64,000 nt of DNA from Micromonospora andamanensis (GTDB taxonomy: Bacteria > Actinomycetota > Actinomycetes > Mycobacteriales > Micromonosporaceae). Of the stretch, positions 8,578-17,491 are shown one piece after another. The notes beneath the pieces are model-generated. The model worked only from the letters and a program-made list of their open reading frames with translations. It ran no database searches and had not been told where the DNA came from. Position 1 is the stretch's first letter; every line of letters begins with the position of its first letter. Made by a program: the position numbers and the translations under genes. The stretch is from NCBI RefSeq assembly GCF_016863495.1, contig NZ_BOOZ01000003.1:186001-250000 (forward strand). Direction: 5' to 3'.

Positions 8578-11162
8578 CGTGGCGTTCCTTCGTTGTCGCT
8601 GCGGTCGTTACGGACGTCGCGCAGAGCCCGGGCGACGCCCGTCTCGAACGCGTTTATGCGATCGCGCACCTCGGCCGGATCGCCCGGGTCCTGGGCGAGT
8701 GGTTGCTGTGGCAGCTGCGCAATCAGGTTGGCGCCGGGCACCCTGCGGGACAGCTGGGCCAGCCCCGCGGGAGCCGGCGGCTCGACCGGTTGTGGCAGGG
8801 CGTCGGCCTGACTCTGCTCGGCCCGGCGTACCCCTGACTCGAACGCCTCGACCGCCGCGCGGGCGGCGTTCGGGTCGGCGCCCGCGGCGTCGACCGGACC
8901 CACCTTCGGTGCCGTCCTCGGCAGGCTGGCCCCCGGCACCCGCTGCCGGATGCCGGGCATCGGGGCCGGTGGGGCCGCCGACGTCGGTGCGGCCTGCGGC
9001 ACCGTCACGGTCGCCGCGTCGATCCCGGCCGGGACGGCCGGTTCCGCCCCGGTCTTCCCGGCGGTCTCCGGTGCGGTGGCGAAGGCGTCCCAGGACTCGG
9101 TGAGCTCCATGCTCTCGGTGGCCCGGGTCAGCAGCGTCGGGTTGAACCCGGCCGGCACCACCGCGGGTTCCGTCGCCGGGCCGACCGGGTCGAGCGCGAC
9201 CGGGATGTCCCAGGACGGTGGCACCGGCTCGGGCTGGTGCCGGGCCGGGAGGGCGGCCGGTGGGGTGGCCCGGCCGACCGGCGCGATCGGGGGACCGGCC
9301 GGCTCGGGTGGCCCGACGACAAGCGACGTACGGGGAATCTGGAGAGTGGCTGTGACACCGCCGCCGGGGGTAGCGGAGAGGCCGACCGCCCAGCGGTGCC
9401 GGCGGGCCAACCGGCCCACCACGAACAGCCCCAGCACCTCGGTCGGGGCGAGGTCCAGCCGTTCCCGTCGGGTGAGGCGGGCGTTCTCGTCGGTCAGCCG
9501 CGCCTCGGTCATGCCGATGCCGTGGTCCACCACGGTGAGCTGTACGCCGTGCTCGGTGAGTTCGCCACTGACCAGCACCCTGGTGTGTGGCGGTGAGAAG
9601 ACGGTGGCGTTCTCCATCAGTTCGGCGAGCGCCAGCACCAGGTCGCCGACGATCGCCGGTGCCGCTGCGGCCTCGGTCGGCACCTGGACGTCCACCCGGG
9701 TGTAGTCCTCGATCTCACCGAGGGCGAGGCGGACCACGTTGGCCAACGGCACCGGCGCGACGTGCGCGACGTCGCCAACCGCACCGGAGAGCACCACCAG
9801 GTTGCCGGCGTTGCGCCGCAGCCGGCTGGAGATGTGGTCGAGCCGGTACAGGTTCTCCAGCCGTCCCGGGTCGGTCTCCTGCTGCTCCAACCTGTCGATC
9901 AGGGCGATCTGCCGGCCGACCAGGTTCTGCGTACGCCGGCCGACGTGACCGAACATCTGGGCCACGTTGCGCCGGCTCGCGGCCTGCCGTTCCACAAGCC
10001 TCGCGGCCGTGTTCTGCACCCGTTCGAAGGCCCGGGCCAGGTCGCCGACCTCGTCGCGGGCACGGACGTCGACCGGATCGAGGCGGACAGGTTGGGCGTT
10101 GTCGGTCTCGTCGTCGGCGACCCGGACCAGTTCGGACTCGGCGACCCGGGCGACCCGGTCGGCGGAGCGGGTGAGGCGGGTCAGCGGCCCGGTCACCGTA
10201 CGGCCGATGGCCAGGGCGAGCAGCACGACACCGACCAGGATCAGCACGACCAGCCCGGTCACCCAGTACGCCCCGGACAGCGCCGCCTGCCGTTGTGCGC
10301 GTACCTCGGCGGTCACGTCGGCGACCAGCTTCTTCTCGACGAACTGACCCAGCGTGATCAGTGAGGAGACGGTCGGGAAGAGGGCCTGGATGGGGATGTC
10401 CGCCACCGCTGCCACCGGGTCCAGGGCGCTCTGTTGGAGGAACTCCGGGCTGGTCCGGGCGTCCACGGCGGTCTGCTCGATGTTCACAAGCGCCTGCTGC
10501 TCCGGGGTGAGCAGACCGAGCATCTTGCTGCTCTCCGACTGGAGGGTGGCCATGTTTGCCACGAAGGCGGTGGCGAACTGCGGGTTCGGTGAGGCGGCGA
10601 CCAGCACGATCAGGGCACCGCCGCCGCTGAGTCCCTCGCTCTTGCGCAGGATGCTGTCCAGGGCCAGCGTCTGCCGCCCGGCGGGGGTCCGGGTGTCCAC
10701 GTCGTACGGCAGCCGCAACGAGTCGATCAGGGCGAGGTGGACCGGCCCGTACGCGCCGATGACCTGTGGCGGCGCCGCCTGTCCGGCCAGCACGGCCGTG
10801 CGTACCTCGGCCAGTTGTTTGATGCCGTCCAGCGCCCTGTCCACCTCGGTCGGCAGGTCGTCGTCGAAGTCGACCCGCAGGTCGACGATCCGGTCGTCCA
10901 CCTCCGCGATCTCCTGCACCAGCGCACTGCGCTCGACCTGCCCGAGCAGGAGTCCGATGGCGAGCATGCGTTCCCGCTGGAGGTGCTGGAGCAGGGTGCC
11001 GACCCGGCTGGCGATCTGGACGGTCTGGTCGATGTCGCCGGCCCGCTGGGCGACGCCTGTTCGTTCCCAGACCACGGGCAGGGTCAGCCCCAGCATGCAG
11101 AGCAGGGGAATGGTCACCAACAGGGTGAGTTTGCCGCGGATCCGGAGCCTACCGAGCAGCAT
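8574..11162 (-). CDS. cvnA: Conservon sensor histidine-kinase-like protein (CvnA)
   Basis: About 862 aa. TM1 is near residues 8-27. An extracytoplasmic nitrate/nitrite-sensor-like (NIT) helical domain runs to about 300, TM2 is near 305-325, then HAMP and a coiled region with a possible phospho-acceptor segment (YRLDHISSRLRRNAGN). The ATPase domain has N box LMENA and G1 box DHGIGM. The C-terminal 240 residues are Pro/Ala-rich and contain two copies of an RVPGA...AFE-GV..A unit. The frame is open for 42 codons further upstream; I chose ATG 11162, with GGAGG about 7 nt upstream, giving a normal short cytoplasmic lead before TM1. It overlaps the upstream sensor gene by 14 nt. It is expected to sense an unknown signal and talk to CvnB-D. 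Confidence 0.93.
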   Translation of the reverse strand: MLLGRLRIRGKLTLLVTIPLLCMLGLTLPVVWERTGVAQRAGDIDQTVQIASRVGTLLQHLQRERMLAIGLLLGQVERSALVQEIAEVDDRIVDLRVDFDDDLPTEVDRALDGIKQLAEVRTAVLAGQAAPPQVIGAYGPVHLALIDSLRLPYDVDTRTPAGRQTLALDSILRKSEGLSGGGALIVLVAASPNPQFATAFVANMATLQSESSKMLGLLTPEQQALVNIEQTAVDARTSPEFLQQSALDPVAAVADIPIQALFPTVSSLITLGQFVEKKLVADVTAEVRAQRQAALSGAYWVTGLVVLILVGVVLLALAIGRTVTGPLTRLTRSADRVARVAESELVRVADDETDNAQPVRLDPVDVRARDEVGDLARAFERVQNTAARLVERQAASRRNVAQMFGHVGRRTQNLVGRQIALIDRLEQQETDPGRLENLYRLDHISSRLRRNAGNLVVLSGAVGDVAHVAPVPLANVVRLALGEIEDYTRVDVQVPTEAAAAPAIVGDLVLALAELMENATVFSPPHTRVLVSGELTEHGVQLTVVDHGIGMTEARLTDENARLTRRERLDLAPTEVLGLFVVGRLARRHRWAVGLSATPGGGVTATLQIPRTSLVVGPPEPAGPPIAPVGRATPPAALPARHQPEPVPPSWDIPVALDPVGPATEPAVVPAGFNPTLLTRATESMELTESWDAFATAPETAGKTGAEPAVPAGIDAATVTVPQAAPTSAAPPAPMPGIRQRVPGASLPRTAPKVGPVDAAGADPNAARAAVEAFESGVRRAEQSQADALPQPVEPPAPAGLAQLSRRVPGANLIAQLPQQPLAQDPGDPAEVRDRINAFETGVARALRDVRNDRSDNEGTPR

Positions 11163-12321
11163 CGAAGGGCCTCCACCGATCCGGCTCGTTGAGCTGTCCC
11201 ACCGGCTGAAGCGCCGGTGGCCGCTCGACGGGACGTGACCCGACGGGATCCCACCGGGCACCGGACGGCGGTGCCGCGGTGACGCCACCCGCCGTGGCGA
11301 CCGATGTGTCTCGTGGACGGGACATCCAGCCGCTCACCGCGAGGCCGATCAGCAGCAGTGCGGCGAGGCCGCCCGCGCCGAGGATCAGCAGACGATCCCG
11401 GTCCAACCCGTCGAGTCGCTCCGCCAACAGCCTGTCGATCTCATCGAGGAGGACCGGTTGGAGCTGCCTCGCGGCCTGTTGTGCGTCGTTGCGGGCCGCG
11501 AGGAGGCGGGTCGTGTCGAGCGTGCCGGCCCGGTCGACGGGCAGTGAGTACAGCGCCATCGTCTCGACGGCCCGCTGGTAGGCGTCGAAGGGGGTGAGCA
11601 CTGTCGCGCCCAGGTCGGCGCTCTCCGTGTTCTCCACCACCGACCGCAGGTTGTTGGCCAGGTCGTTCGCGGGTTGCAGGGCGGCACCCCGGAGGGTGGC
11701 GAGCTGGCTCAGCGACTGGACCCGTTCGGCGGCGGGCCGGCGGTTCATCAGTGCGGTCAGGTCGGTGAGCCGGCCGGCGGCGACCACCGCCTCCGGCAGC
11801 TCCTCTCCGACGCCGTCCTGAAGGAAGTACGCGTCGACTCCGGAGTCCCGGATCAGGCCGGAGGTCTCCCGGACCTTGCCGTGCAGGGCCAGCAGCAGGT
11901 CGGTGACCTCGCCGTACACGGTGAAGGCGGCCTCCGGGTCGGCGAGTGAGCGTTCGGGCAGGGCCTCCAACTTCGCGCGCAGCCCGGCCCACCGCTCGCT
12001 GGTGCTCAGCTCGCCACCGATGCGCGCGTCGACGGTCGCGGCCCGCTCGACCGCCTGGTCGAGGGTGTCCCGGCGCAACGACCGTCCGGTGACGGCGGCG
12101 CTCTGCGCGTCGACGAGCGCGTCGGTCACCGGACCGAGGGCGCGGAGGTATTCGACGCCGAGTCGTTCCCGCACGACGACGTCGCGGTCGGTGTCGACGA
12201 ACTGGTGTGCCTGTACGACGAGGAACGCCACCGGCAGCAGCAGCGCGATGGCGAGTAGCAGCGGCAACAGCCGGCCCGGTGTCCGGGGCCGGCGACGGAC
12301 CCGCGGAGCGGGAACGGTCAT
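11149..12321 (-). CDS. Two-TM sensor-like membrane protein heading the conservon operon
   Basis: 390 aa. A cytoplasmic Arg-rich start is followed by TM1 (about 17-38), a 275-residue extracytoplasmic all-helical domain, TM2 (about 317-337, LILGAGGLAALLLIGLAVSG) and a 50-residue Pro-rich cytoplasmic tail with no kinase, HAMP or cyclase domain. The ectodomain style (long helices, QDGVGEELPEAV, TETTx-like spacing) is that of four-helix-bundle sensors. ATG 12321 has GGAGGAG at 6-nt spacing. Its end overlaps cvnA by 14 nt, so it is translated with the conservon. Inference: an accessory ligand-binding subunit for CvnA. It is not one of the canonical cvnA-D genes. Confidence 0.82.
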   Translation of the reverse strand: MTVPAPRVRRRPRTPGRLLPLLLAIALLLPVAFLVVQAHQFVDTDRDVVVRERLGVEYLRALGPVTDALVDAQSAAVTGRSLRRDTLDQAVERAATVDARIGGELSTSERWAGLRAKLEALPERSLADPEAAFTVYGEVTDLLLALHGKVRETSGLIRDSGVDAYFLQDGVGEELPEAVVAAGRLTDLTALMNRRPAAERVQSLSQLATLRGAALQPANDLANNLRSVVENTESADLGATVLTPFDAYQRAVETMALYSLPVDRAGTLDTTRLLAARNDAQQAARQLQPVLLDEIDRLLAERLDGLDRDRLLILGAGGLAALLLIGLAVSGWMSRPRDTSVATAGGVTAAPPSGARWDPVGSRPVERPPALQPVGQLNEPDRWRPFDAAR

Positions 12322-12690
12322 GGTTGTCTCCTCCGGCGTGGCGCAGGTTGTCCGACGGCGTCGACGAGCCGGTCCCGTGCGCCGGACCGGAAAACTAATC
12401 GAAGGCTGGTGGTCTGGGATCGGTCGGCAACCGTCAGTTTTGCGTCACTTCGAGCGATGTGACTCACGGCGATCGATTTGCTCACGGTGGGTGCCACTCA
12501 TGTGGAAGATAGGCGTACTTGAGTATAGATTCCGATGAAAGGCGGGAATTTCCACGATGCGAAGTCATCCCAAAGGTTCGCCGACTGGACGCTGTGCGGA
12601 TGACCTTCGCCGGATGACGATCGGGCTACCAGAACGGACGTACGGCGGATCTCAGCTAATACCCAGGTTCCGGGCCGTACCGTGTGCCCA
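12322..12690. promoter_or_regulatory. Divergent promoter region between the conservon and hydrolase-ABC operons
   Basis: 369 bp without a credible gene, more A/T-rich than its surroundings in 12480-12560. It holds an inverted repeat GTCAC-N10-GTGAC at 12444-12463 and two direct copies of CTCACGG (12464-12470, 12481-12487), plausible operator material for the minus-strand conservon. The last bases carry TACCGT at 12678-12683, 7 nt before ATG 12691, probably the -10 of a leaderless fusion-gene transcript. A minus-strand -10 could not be fixed. Confidence 0.45.
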
Positions 12691-15558
12691 ATGAGATCGC
12701 CGTTCTCGGCCGCGCGGATGCGACGTGCCCTGCCCACCGGTCGTCGGGCCGTCGCCGCCACCGCGGCTGTCGTGCTGCTGGCGGCGGCAGTGGTGTGGGC
12801 GGTCTGGCCGGACCGGCCGAGCTTTCGCACCGAGTCCGCGATGCTCACCGTCCGGTCCGGACCCAACGGCGACGAGCCGGTCGACCTGGACACCACCCTG
12901 TATCTTCCGCGTGACGCCGCAGCCGGTCGCGAGGTGCCCGCGGTGCTGCTCGCCCACGGCTTCGGCGGCACGAAGGAGTCGGTCCGCACCGACGCCGAGG
13001 ACCTGGCCGACCGGGGGTACGCCGTACTGACCTGGACCGCGCGCGGTTTCGGCCGCAGCGGCGGCGAGATCCACCTGGACAGCCCCGACCACGAGGTACG
13101 CGACGCCCAGCGGCTGCTGGACTGGCTCGCCGAGCGGCCGGAGATCCGTACCGACGCCGCGGGTGACCCACGGGTGGGCGTGGTCGGCGGCTCCTACGGC
13201 GGCGCGCTGTCGTTGCTGCTCGCCGCTCAGGATCAGCGGGTCGACGCGATCGTTCCCATGATCACTTGGAACGACCTGTCCCGCGCGTTCCTGCCGGAGA
13301 GCACCGGCGGCGAACCGGTCGAGGGCGTGTTCAAGTCCGGCTGGGCCGGCATCTTCTTCGGCGGCGGCGGAAACGTCGGCTCCGGCCCGGCCGGGATCTC
13401 CGGCACCGGCGCCGAGACGCCGGAGGGCGCGCCGGGCGCCGGGCCGCCCAGCCCCGCCCCGGGCCAGGGGCCCGGCACCGCACCCGGCGCACCGACCGTC
13501 GGCGGTCTGCCCGATCCCTCCTGCGGCCGGTTCGCCGCCGACGTCTGCGCCGCGTACCTGCGCATCGCCGCCACCGGCCGGGCCGACCAGGGCGCCGTCG
13601 ACCTGCTGCGCCGGTCCAGCCCGGCTGGCGTGCTGGACCGGATCACGGCACCCACCCTGCTCGTCCAGGGCGCGGCGGACACCCTCTTCCCGCTGGCCGA
13701 GGCCGACGCCAACGCCCGGGGCATCGCCGCGAACGGCACGCCGGTCCGGGTCGCCTGGTTCACCGGCGGCCACGACGGCGGCTCCGGACCGCAGACCGAC
13801 TCCGACCGGGTGAAGTTCCTTACCGCGCAGTGGCTCGACCACTACGTGGCCGGCGACGGTGACTCGCCCGGCGACACCTTCACCTTCTCGCGGATCGCCG
13901 GCTTCGACGCCATGGACCGTGGGCTGGTCGCCACCGGCTACCGCACCGAGGACTACCCCGGTATCGGCGGCGACTCCCGGGTCGAGGTGGCCGTGGCCGG
14001 CCCGGCTCAGCCGGTGGCCAACCCGCCCGGCGGCAACCCCGCCGCGATCTCCTCGGTGCCGTTCGCCGGCTCGTTGAGTTCGCTGCTCGGCGGGGTGGCC
14101 GGCGACATACCAGGGCAGCACGCGCGGTTCGAGTCCGAGCCGTTGACCGAGGCGGTCGACATCGTCGGTGCGCCGACCGTGTCGCTGCGCGCCGCGTCGA
14201 GCAGCGGCGAGGCCGTCCTCTTCGCCAAGCTCTACGTGGTCGACCCGGAGGGGGCGGCCACCCTGCCCAGCGGGCTCATCGCGCCGATCCGGCTCAGCGA
14301 CCTGCCGGCGAGCGTGGACGCCGCCACGCCGGTGACCGTGACCCTGCCGGCGATCGTGCACCGGGTGGAGGCCGGGCACCGGCTCCGGCTGGTGGTGGCC
14401 ACCTCGGACCAGGCGTACACGACCCCGATCGAGCCGGCGGTCTACACCGTCGCGGTCGGCGACACACCTGTCAGCCTGCCCACTGTCGACAGTGACCCGA
14501 TCCCCACCGAGGCGGCGCTCTGGCGCTGGGTGCTTGTGGGGTTGATCACCGCCATCGTGGTCGGGCTCGTCGTGCTCGTGGCCGTGCTGCGCCGCCGGCA
14601 CCGTCGCCAGGACACCTCCGTGCATCCGGAGTACGCGGACACCCCGCTCGCGGTGCGCCGGCTGCGCAAGGAGTACGCCGACGGCTTCGTCGCGGTCTCC
14701 GAGGTGGACTTCGAGGTGCACCCCGGTCAGGTGGTCGGCCTGCTCGGGCCCAACGGCGCCGGCAAGACCACCACGCTGCGGGTGCTCATGGGGTTGACCC
14801 AGCCCACCGCCGGGGAGATCTACGTCTTCGGGCACCGGTTGGTGCCCGGCTCACCGGTGCTGTCACGGATCGGCGCGCTCGTGGAGGGGCCGGGGTTCCT
14901 GCCGCACCTGTCCGGTCTGGACAACCTGAAGGCGTACTGGCGGGCGACCGGCCGGCCGGAGGCCGACGCCCACTTCGAGCAGGCACTCGAGATCGCCGGC
15001 CTGGGCTCCTCGGTGCACCGGCGGGTACGCAAGTACAGCCACGGCATGCGGCAGCGGTTGGCCATCGCCCAGGCCATGCTCGGCCTGCCTGAGCTGCTGG
15101 TGCTCGACGAACCGACCGACGGGCTGGACCCGCCACAGATCGCCGAGATGCGTCGGGTGCTCCAGCGGTACGCCACCGACGGTCGGGCGGTGCTGGTCTC
15201 CAGTCACCTGCTCGCCGAGGTGGAACAGACCTGCACCCACGCCGTGGTGGTGAACAAGGGCCGGATCGTGGCCTCCGGACCGGTCGAGGAGATCGTCGGT
15301 GACTCGCCGAGCGTGCTGTTCGAGGTGAACGACCCGACCGCGGCCCGCACCGTGCTCGACGGCCTCGGCGGCGTACGCGTCCTGGACGACGCCGACGGGC
15401 ACTTGGTGGTCGACACCAACGGCACCGCCCGCAGCGAGGTGGTCGCCGAGCTGGTCCGGGCCGGGATCGCAGTGGACCGGGTGGTGCCCCGGCGCCGCCT
15501 GGAGGACGCCTTCCTCGCCCTGGTGGGCGAGAACTCTCGGGGAAGCGGGGACCGGTGA
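12691..15558 (+). CDS. Fusion: extracytoplasmic alpha/beta hydrolase (S15/CocE type) - TM - ABC transporter ATPase
   Basis: 955 aa. Segments in order are TM1 (about 22-41), an alpha/beta hydrolase with GGSYGG nucleophile Ser168, Asp330 (GAADTLFP) and His361 (GGHDGG), a Gly/Pro-rich insert (about 244-276), a PepX_C-like beta domain (about 410-595), TM2 (about 611-633), and a complete ABC ATPase: Walker A GPNGAGKTT (Lys692), signature YSHGMRQRL (782-790) and Walker B LLVLDEPTDGLDP (Asp806). The two TMs place the hydrolase outside and the ATPase inside. No stop or frameshift separates the halves. It is followed directly by a permease (TGATG overlap). Inference: an exporter with a tethered peptidase or esterase acting on what leaves the cell. 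TACCGT lies 7 nt before the start. Confidence 0.92.
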   Translation: MRSPFSAARMRRALPTGRRAVAATAAVVLLAAAVVWAVWPDRPSFRTESAMLTVRSGPNGDEPVDLDTTLYLPRDAAAGREVPAVLLAHGFGGTKESVRTDAEDLADRGYAVLTWTARGFGRSGGEIHLDSPDHEVRDAQRLLDWLAERPEIRTDAAGDPRVGVVGGSYGGALSLLLAAQDQRVDAIVPMITWNDLSRAFLPESTGGEPVEGVFKSGWAGIFFGGGGNVGSGPAGISGTGAETPEGAPGAGPPSPAPGQGPGTAPGAPTVGGLPDPSCGRFAADVCAAYLRIAATGRADQGAVDLLRRSSPAGVLDRITAPTLLVQGAADTLFPLAEADANARGIAANGTPVRVAWFTGGHDGGSGPQTDSDRVKFLTAQWLDHYVAGDGDSPGDTFTFSRIAGFDAMDRGLVATGYRTEDYPGIGGDSRVEVAVAGPAQPVANPPGGNPAAISSVPFAGSLSSLLGGVAGDIPGQHARFESEPLTEAVDIVGAPTVSLRAASSSGEAVLFAKLYVVDPEGAATLPSGLIAPIRLSDLPASVDAATPVTVTLPAIVHRVEAGHRLRLVVATSDQAYTTPIEPAVYTVAVGDTPVSLPTVDSDPIPTEAALWRWVLVGLITAIVVGLVVLVAVLRRRHRRQDTSVHPEYADTPLAVRRLRKEYADGFVAVSEVDFEVHPGQVVGLLGPNGAGKTTTLRVLMGLTQPTAGEIYVFGHRLVPGSPVLSRIGALVEGPGFLPHLSGLDNLKAYWRATGRPEADAHFEQALEIAGLGSSVHRRVRKYSHGMRQRLAIAQAMLGLPELLVLDEPTDGLDPPQIAEMRRVLQRYATDGRAVLVSSHLLAEVEQTCTHAVVVNKGRIVASGPVEEIVGDSPSVLFEVNDPTAARTVLDGLGGVRVLDDADGHLVVDTNGTARSEVVAELVRAGIAVDRVVPRRRLEDAFLALVGENSRGSGDR

Positions 15559-16457
15559 TGGCGGGATCGACTGTCGAGCCGACAGGGGAGACGACGAGCG
15601 TTGCGGCCTCGGGGGCGGCGGCCGGCTACCGACCCGCCCGGACGCTGCCGTTCGGTGCGGAGTTCCGCAGGCAGGCGTCGCGTCGGCGTACCCAGCTGGC
15701 GCTCGGCTTCATGGTGCTGCTGCCGCTGATCATCCTGATCGCGTTCCAGTTCGACACCAACGACGACGACAACGGCGGGGGCGAGTTCGGCAGCCTGATC
15801 GATCTCGCCACCTCCGGTGGTCTGAACTTCACCCTCTTCACCATCTTCGTGTCGGCATCGTTCCTGCTGGTCGTCGTGGTGGCGCTGTTCTGCGGTGACA
15901 CGGTGGCGAGCGAGGCGAGTTGGGGAAGCCTGCGCTACCTGCTGGCGATTCCGGTGCCCCGGGCCCGGCTGCTCACGGTGAAGCTGCTTGTCGCACTCGC
16001 CTACTCGGCGCTCGCGCTGGTGCTGCTCGCCGGCACCGCGCTGGCCATCGGCACCCTGCGCTACGGCTGGTCGCCGCTGCGCAGCACGGTCGCCGCCCAG
16101 TTGGCACCGGGCGAGGGGCTGCTGCGGCTGCTCGCGGTGCTCGGGTACCTGGCGATCGTCCTGCTGGTGGTCGCGGGCCTGGCGTTCCTGCTCTCGGTGA
16201 CCACCGACGCGGCGCTCGGCGCGGTGGGTGGCGCGGTGCTGCTGTGGATTCTCTCCAGCATCCTGGATCAGATCACCGCGCTCGGCGTCATCCGGTCGTT
16301 CCTGCCGACGCACTACAGCACCGCGTGGTTGGGGTTGCTCTCCACCCCTGTGCAGACCGACGACATCGTCCGGGGCACCGTCTCGGCGATCTGCTACGCG
16401 ACGGTGTTCTGGGGCCTCGCCTTCTGGCGCTTCACCCGCAAGGACATCACCAGCTGA
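15558..16457 (+). CDS. ABC-2 type transporter permease
   Basis: About 299 aa with six predicted hydrophobic helices: residues about 48-65, 95-120, 142-172, 192-216, 225-243 and a last one near 275-293. It ends in a short basic tail like the permease at 799-1812. ATG 15558 overlaps the fusion-gene stop (TGATG); GTG 15555 is the alternative. It is the natural membrane partner of the hydrolase-ABC fusion. The substrate is unknown. Confidence 0.9.
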   Translation: MAGSTVEPTGETTSVAASGAAAGYRPARTLPFGAEFRRQASRRRTQLALGFMVLLPLIILIAFQFDTNDDDNGGGEFGSLIDLATSGGLNFTLFTIFVSASFLLVVVVALFCGDTVASEASWGSLRYLLAIPVPRARLLTVKLLVALAYSALALVLLAGTALAIGTLRYGWSPLRSTVAAQLAPGEGLLRLLAVLGYLAIVLLVVAGLAFLLSVTTDAALGAVGGAVLLWILSSILDQITALGVIRSFLPTHYSTAWLGLLSTPVQTDDIVRGTVSAICYATVFWGLAFWRFTRKDITS

Positions 16458-16471
16458 GCGCACCGTACCGG

Positions 16472-17203
16472 TCAGAGCAGCGGGACCGGTGTGGTGGGCG
16501 GCGCGTCGGGCACCGCCCGCGTCGGCTCCGGGGTGCTCGGCTTCTGCTTCCGCCAGGCGCTGACCCCGAGCCGGTCGGTGTTGCCCAGGTCGATCCGCCC
16601 CTGCATGACGACCCGCTGGGCGGGCTGACCGCGCAGCGGGGCGACGTCGAGGTGCTCGGCGTTCGTCGCCACCACCGTCGGGTCGTCGACCAGGTTGCGC
16701 CAGAGCAGGGCGGCACCGGCCGCCTCGCCGGGCGCCAGCACCATCGGCCGGGGTGGCTTGTCGAAGCCGGACGTGATTCCTTTCGCGCCCTGGATCACCC
16801 GGACCGGGATGGCGTTGCCGTCCGCGTCCCGCAGTTGCGGCGCCGGATACCCGTGCAGCCGGTAGGGGCGGTCACCGCAGTTGACAAGCTCGAGGCCCAT
16901 CGCCCGTAGCCCCATGGCGGCGCTGACGCCGCGGTAGGTGATCCGCACGCCGGAGTCGGGGCAGCCGGACGTCGGGCCGTTGTCGACGCCGGGTTCGCGG
17001 TCACGGGACGGCATGTCACCGAGCGCGCTGGATGTCGGGTCGCCGGGCGCGCTGGAGGCCGGCACCGGGCCGACCGGAGCAGCCACCCCGACGCCGACCG
17101 GGGCGCAGCCGGTGAGGAGGGCGAGCGCTGCGGCGCCCGAGACCGGTACGGCGACGAGCCGACGGAGACCGGCGGTCGGGCTGCGGAGCGGTGCGCCTGG
17201 CAT
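16472..17203 (-). CDS. DUF4232-type secreted lipoprotein
   Basis: 243 aa. The signal peptide ends in lipobox LLTGC (Cys at about 33), so the mature protein is lipid-anchored on the outer face of the membrane. A Pro/Ser-rich linker follows, then a DUF4232 domain: CPDSGVRITYRGVSAAMGLR, LELVNCGDRPYRLHGYPAPQL, then the WRN and late beta strands. Two Cys could pair. It is convergent with the permease (14 nt apart). The function of DUF4232 is unknown; the fold is immunoglobulin-like. Confidence 0.85.
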   Translation of the reverse strand: MPGAPLRSPTAGLRRLVAVPVSGAAALALLTGCAPVGVGVAAPVGPVPASSAPGDPTSSALGDMPSRDREPGVDNGPTSGCPDSGVRITYRGVSAAMGLRAMGLELVNCGDRPYRLHGYPAPQLRDADGNAIPVRVIQGAKGITSGFDKPPRPMVLAPGEAAGAALLWRNLVDDPTVVATNAEHLDVAPLRGQPAQRVVMQGRIDLGNTDRLGVSAWRKQKPSTPEPTRAVPDAPPTTPVPLL

Positions 17204-17401
17204 CCGAGCATCGTCGCACCGGCCGCCGCAGCCTGTTGCCCCGCCATCGGTGTGAGCGGACCACGAGGCCGGGTCGAGCCCCTGTCCGGCCGAGCGGACG
17301 GCGGCATACTCCGCCCGGTCCTGCCCGTGCCGGACCAGCTACTCCGGGCCGGGTGGGAGAAACCGCCGCGGTTTCCGGAAGCTGCGCCCGCCAGGCTGAG
17401 T

Positions 17402-17417
17402 GTGGGAGCGTTCCCAC
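17402..17417. promoter_or_regulatory. LacI-family (CebR-like) operator candidate upstream of doxX
   Basis: GTGGGAGCGTTCCCAC is a palindrome with one mismatched pair, centred 82 bp upstream of the DoxX gene. Its core differs by one base from the TGGGAGCGCTCCCA box known for CebR-type LacI regulators of cellobiose and maltose genes in actinomycetes. No LacI regulator or sugar transporter lies in this window. Confidence 0.5.
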
Positions 17418-17491
17418 GAAGAGAGATTGCATCGACAACTATTTATGACTTCCGCATTCTTGTACCACCACCCCACTCGTAGGAGGTACCA

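Noticed and set aside
12444..12463. GTCAC-N10-GTGAC as a CRP-type site
   Set aside because: Spacing and half-sites (TGTGA-N6-TCACA) do not fit; kept only as an unnamed operator candidate.
12652..14835. 727-codon minus-strand frame opposite the hydrolase-ABC fusion
   Set aside because: A shadow frame of biased composition, opposite a complete hydrolase and ATPase.
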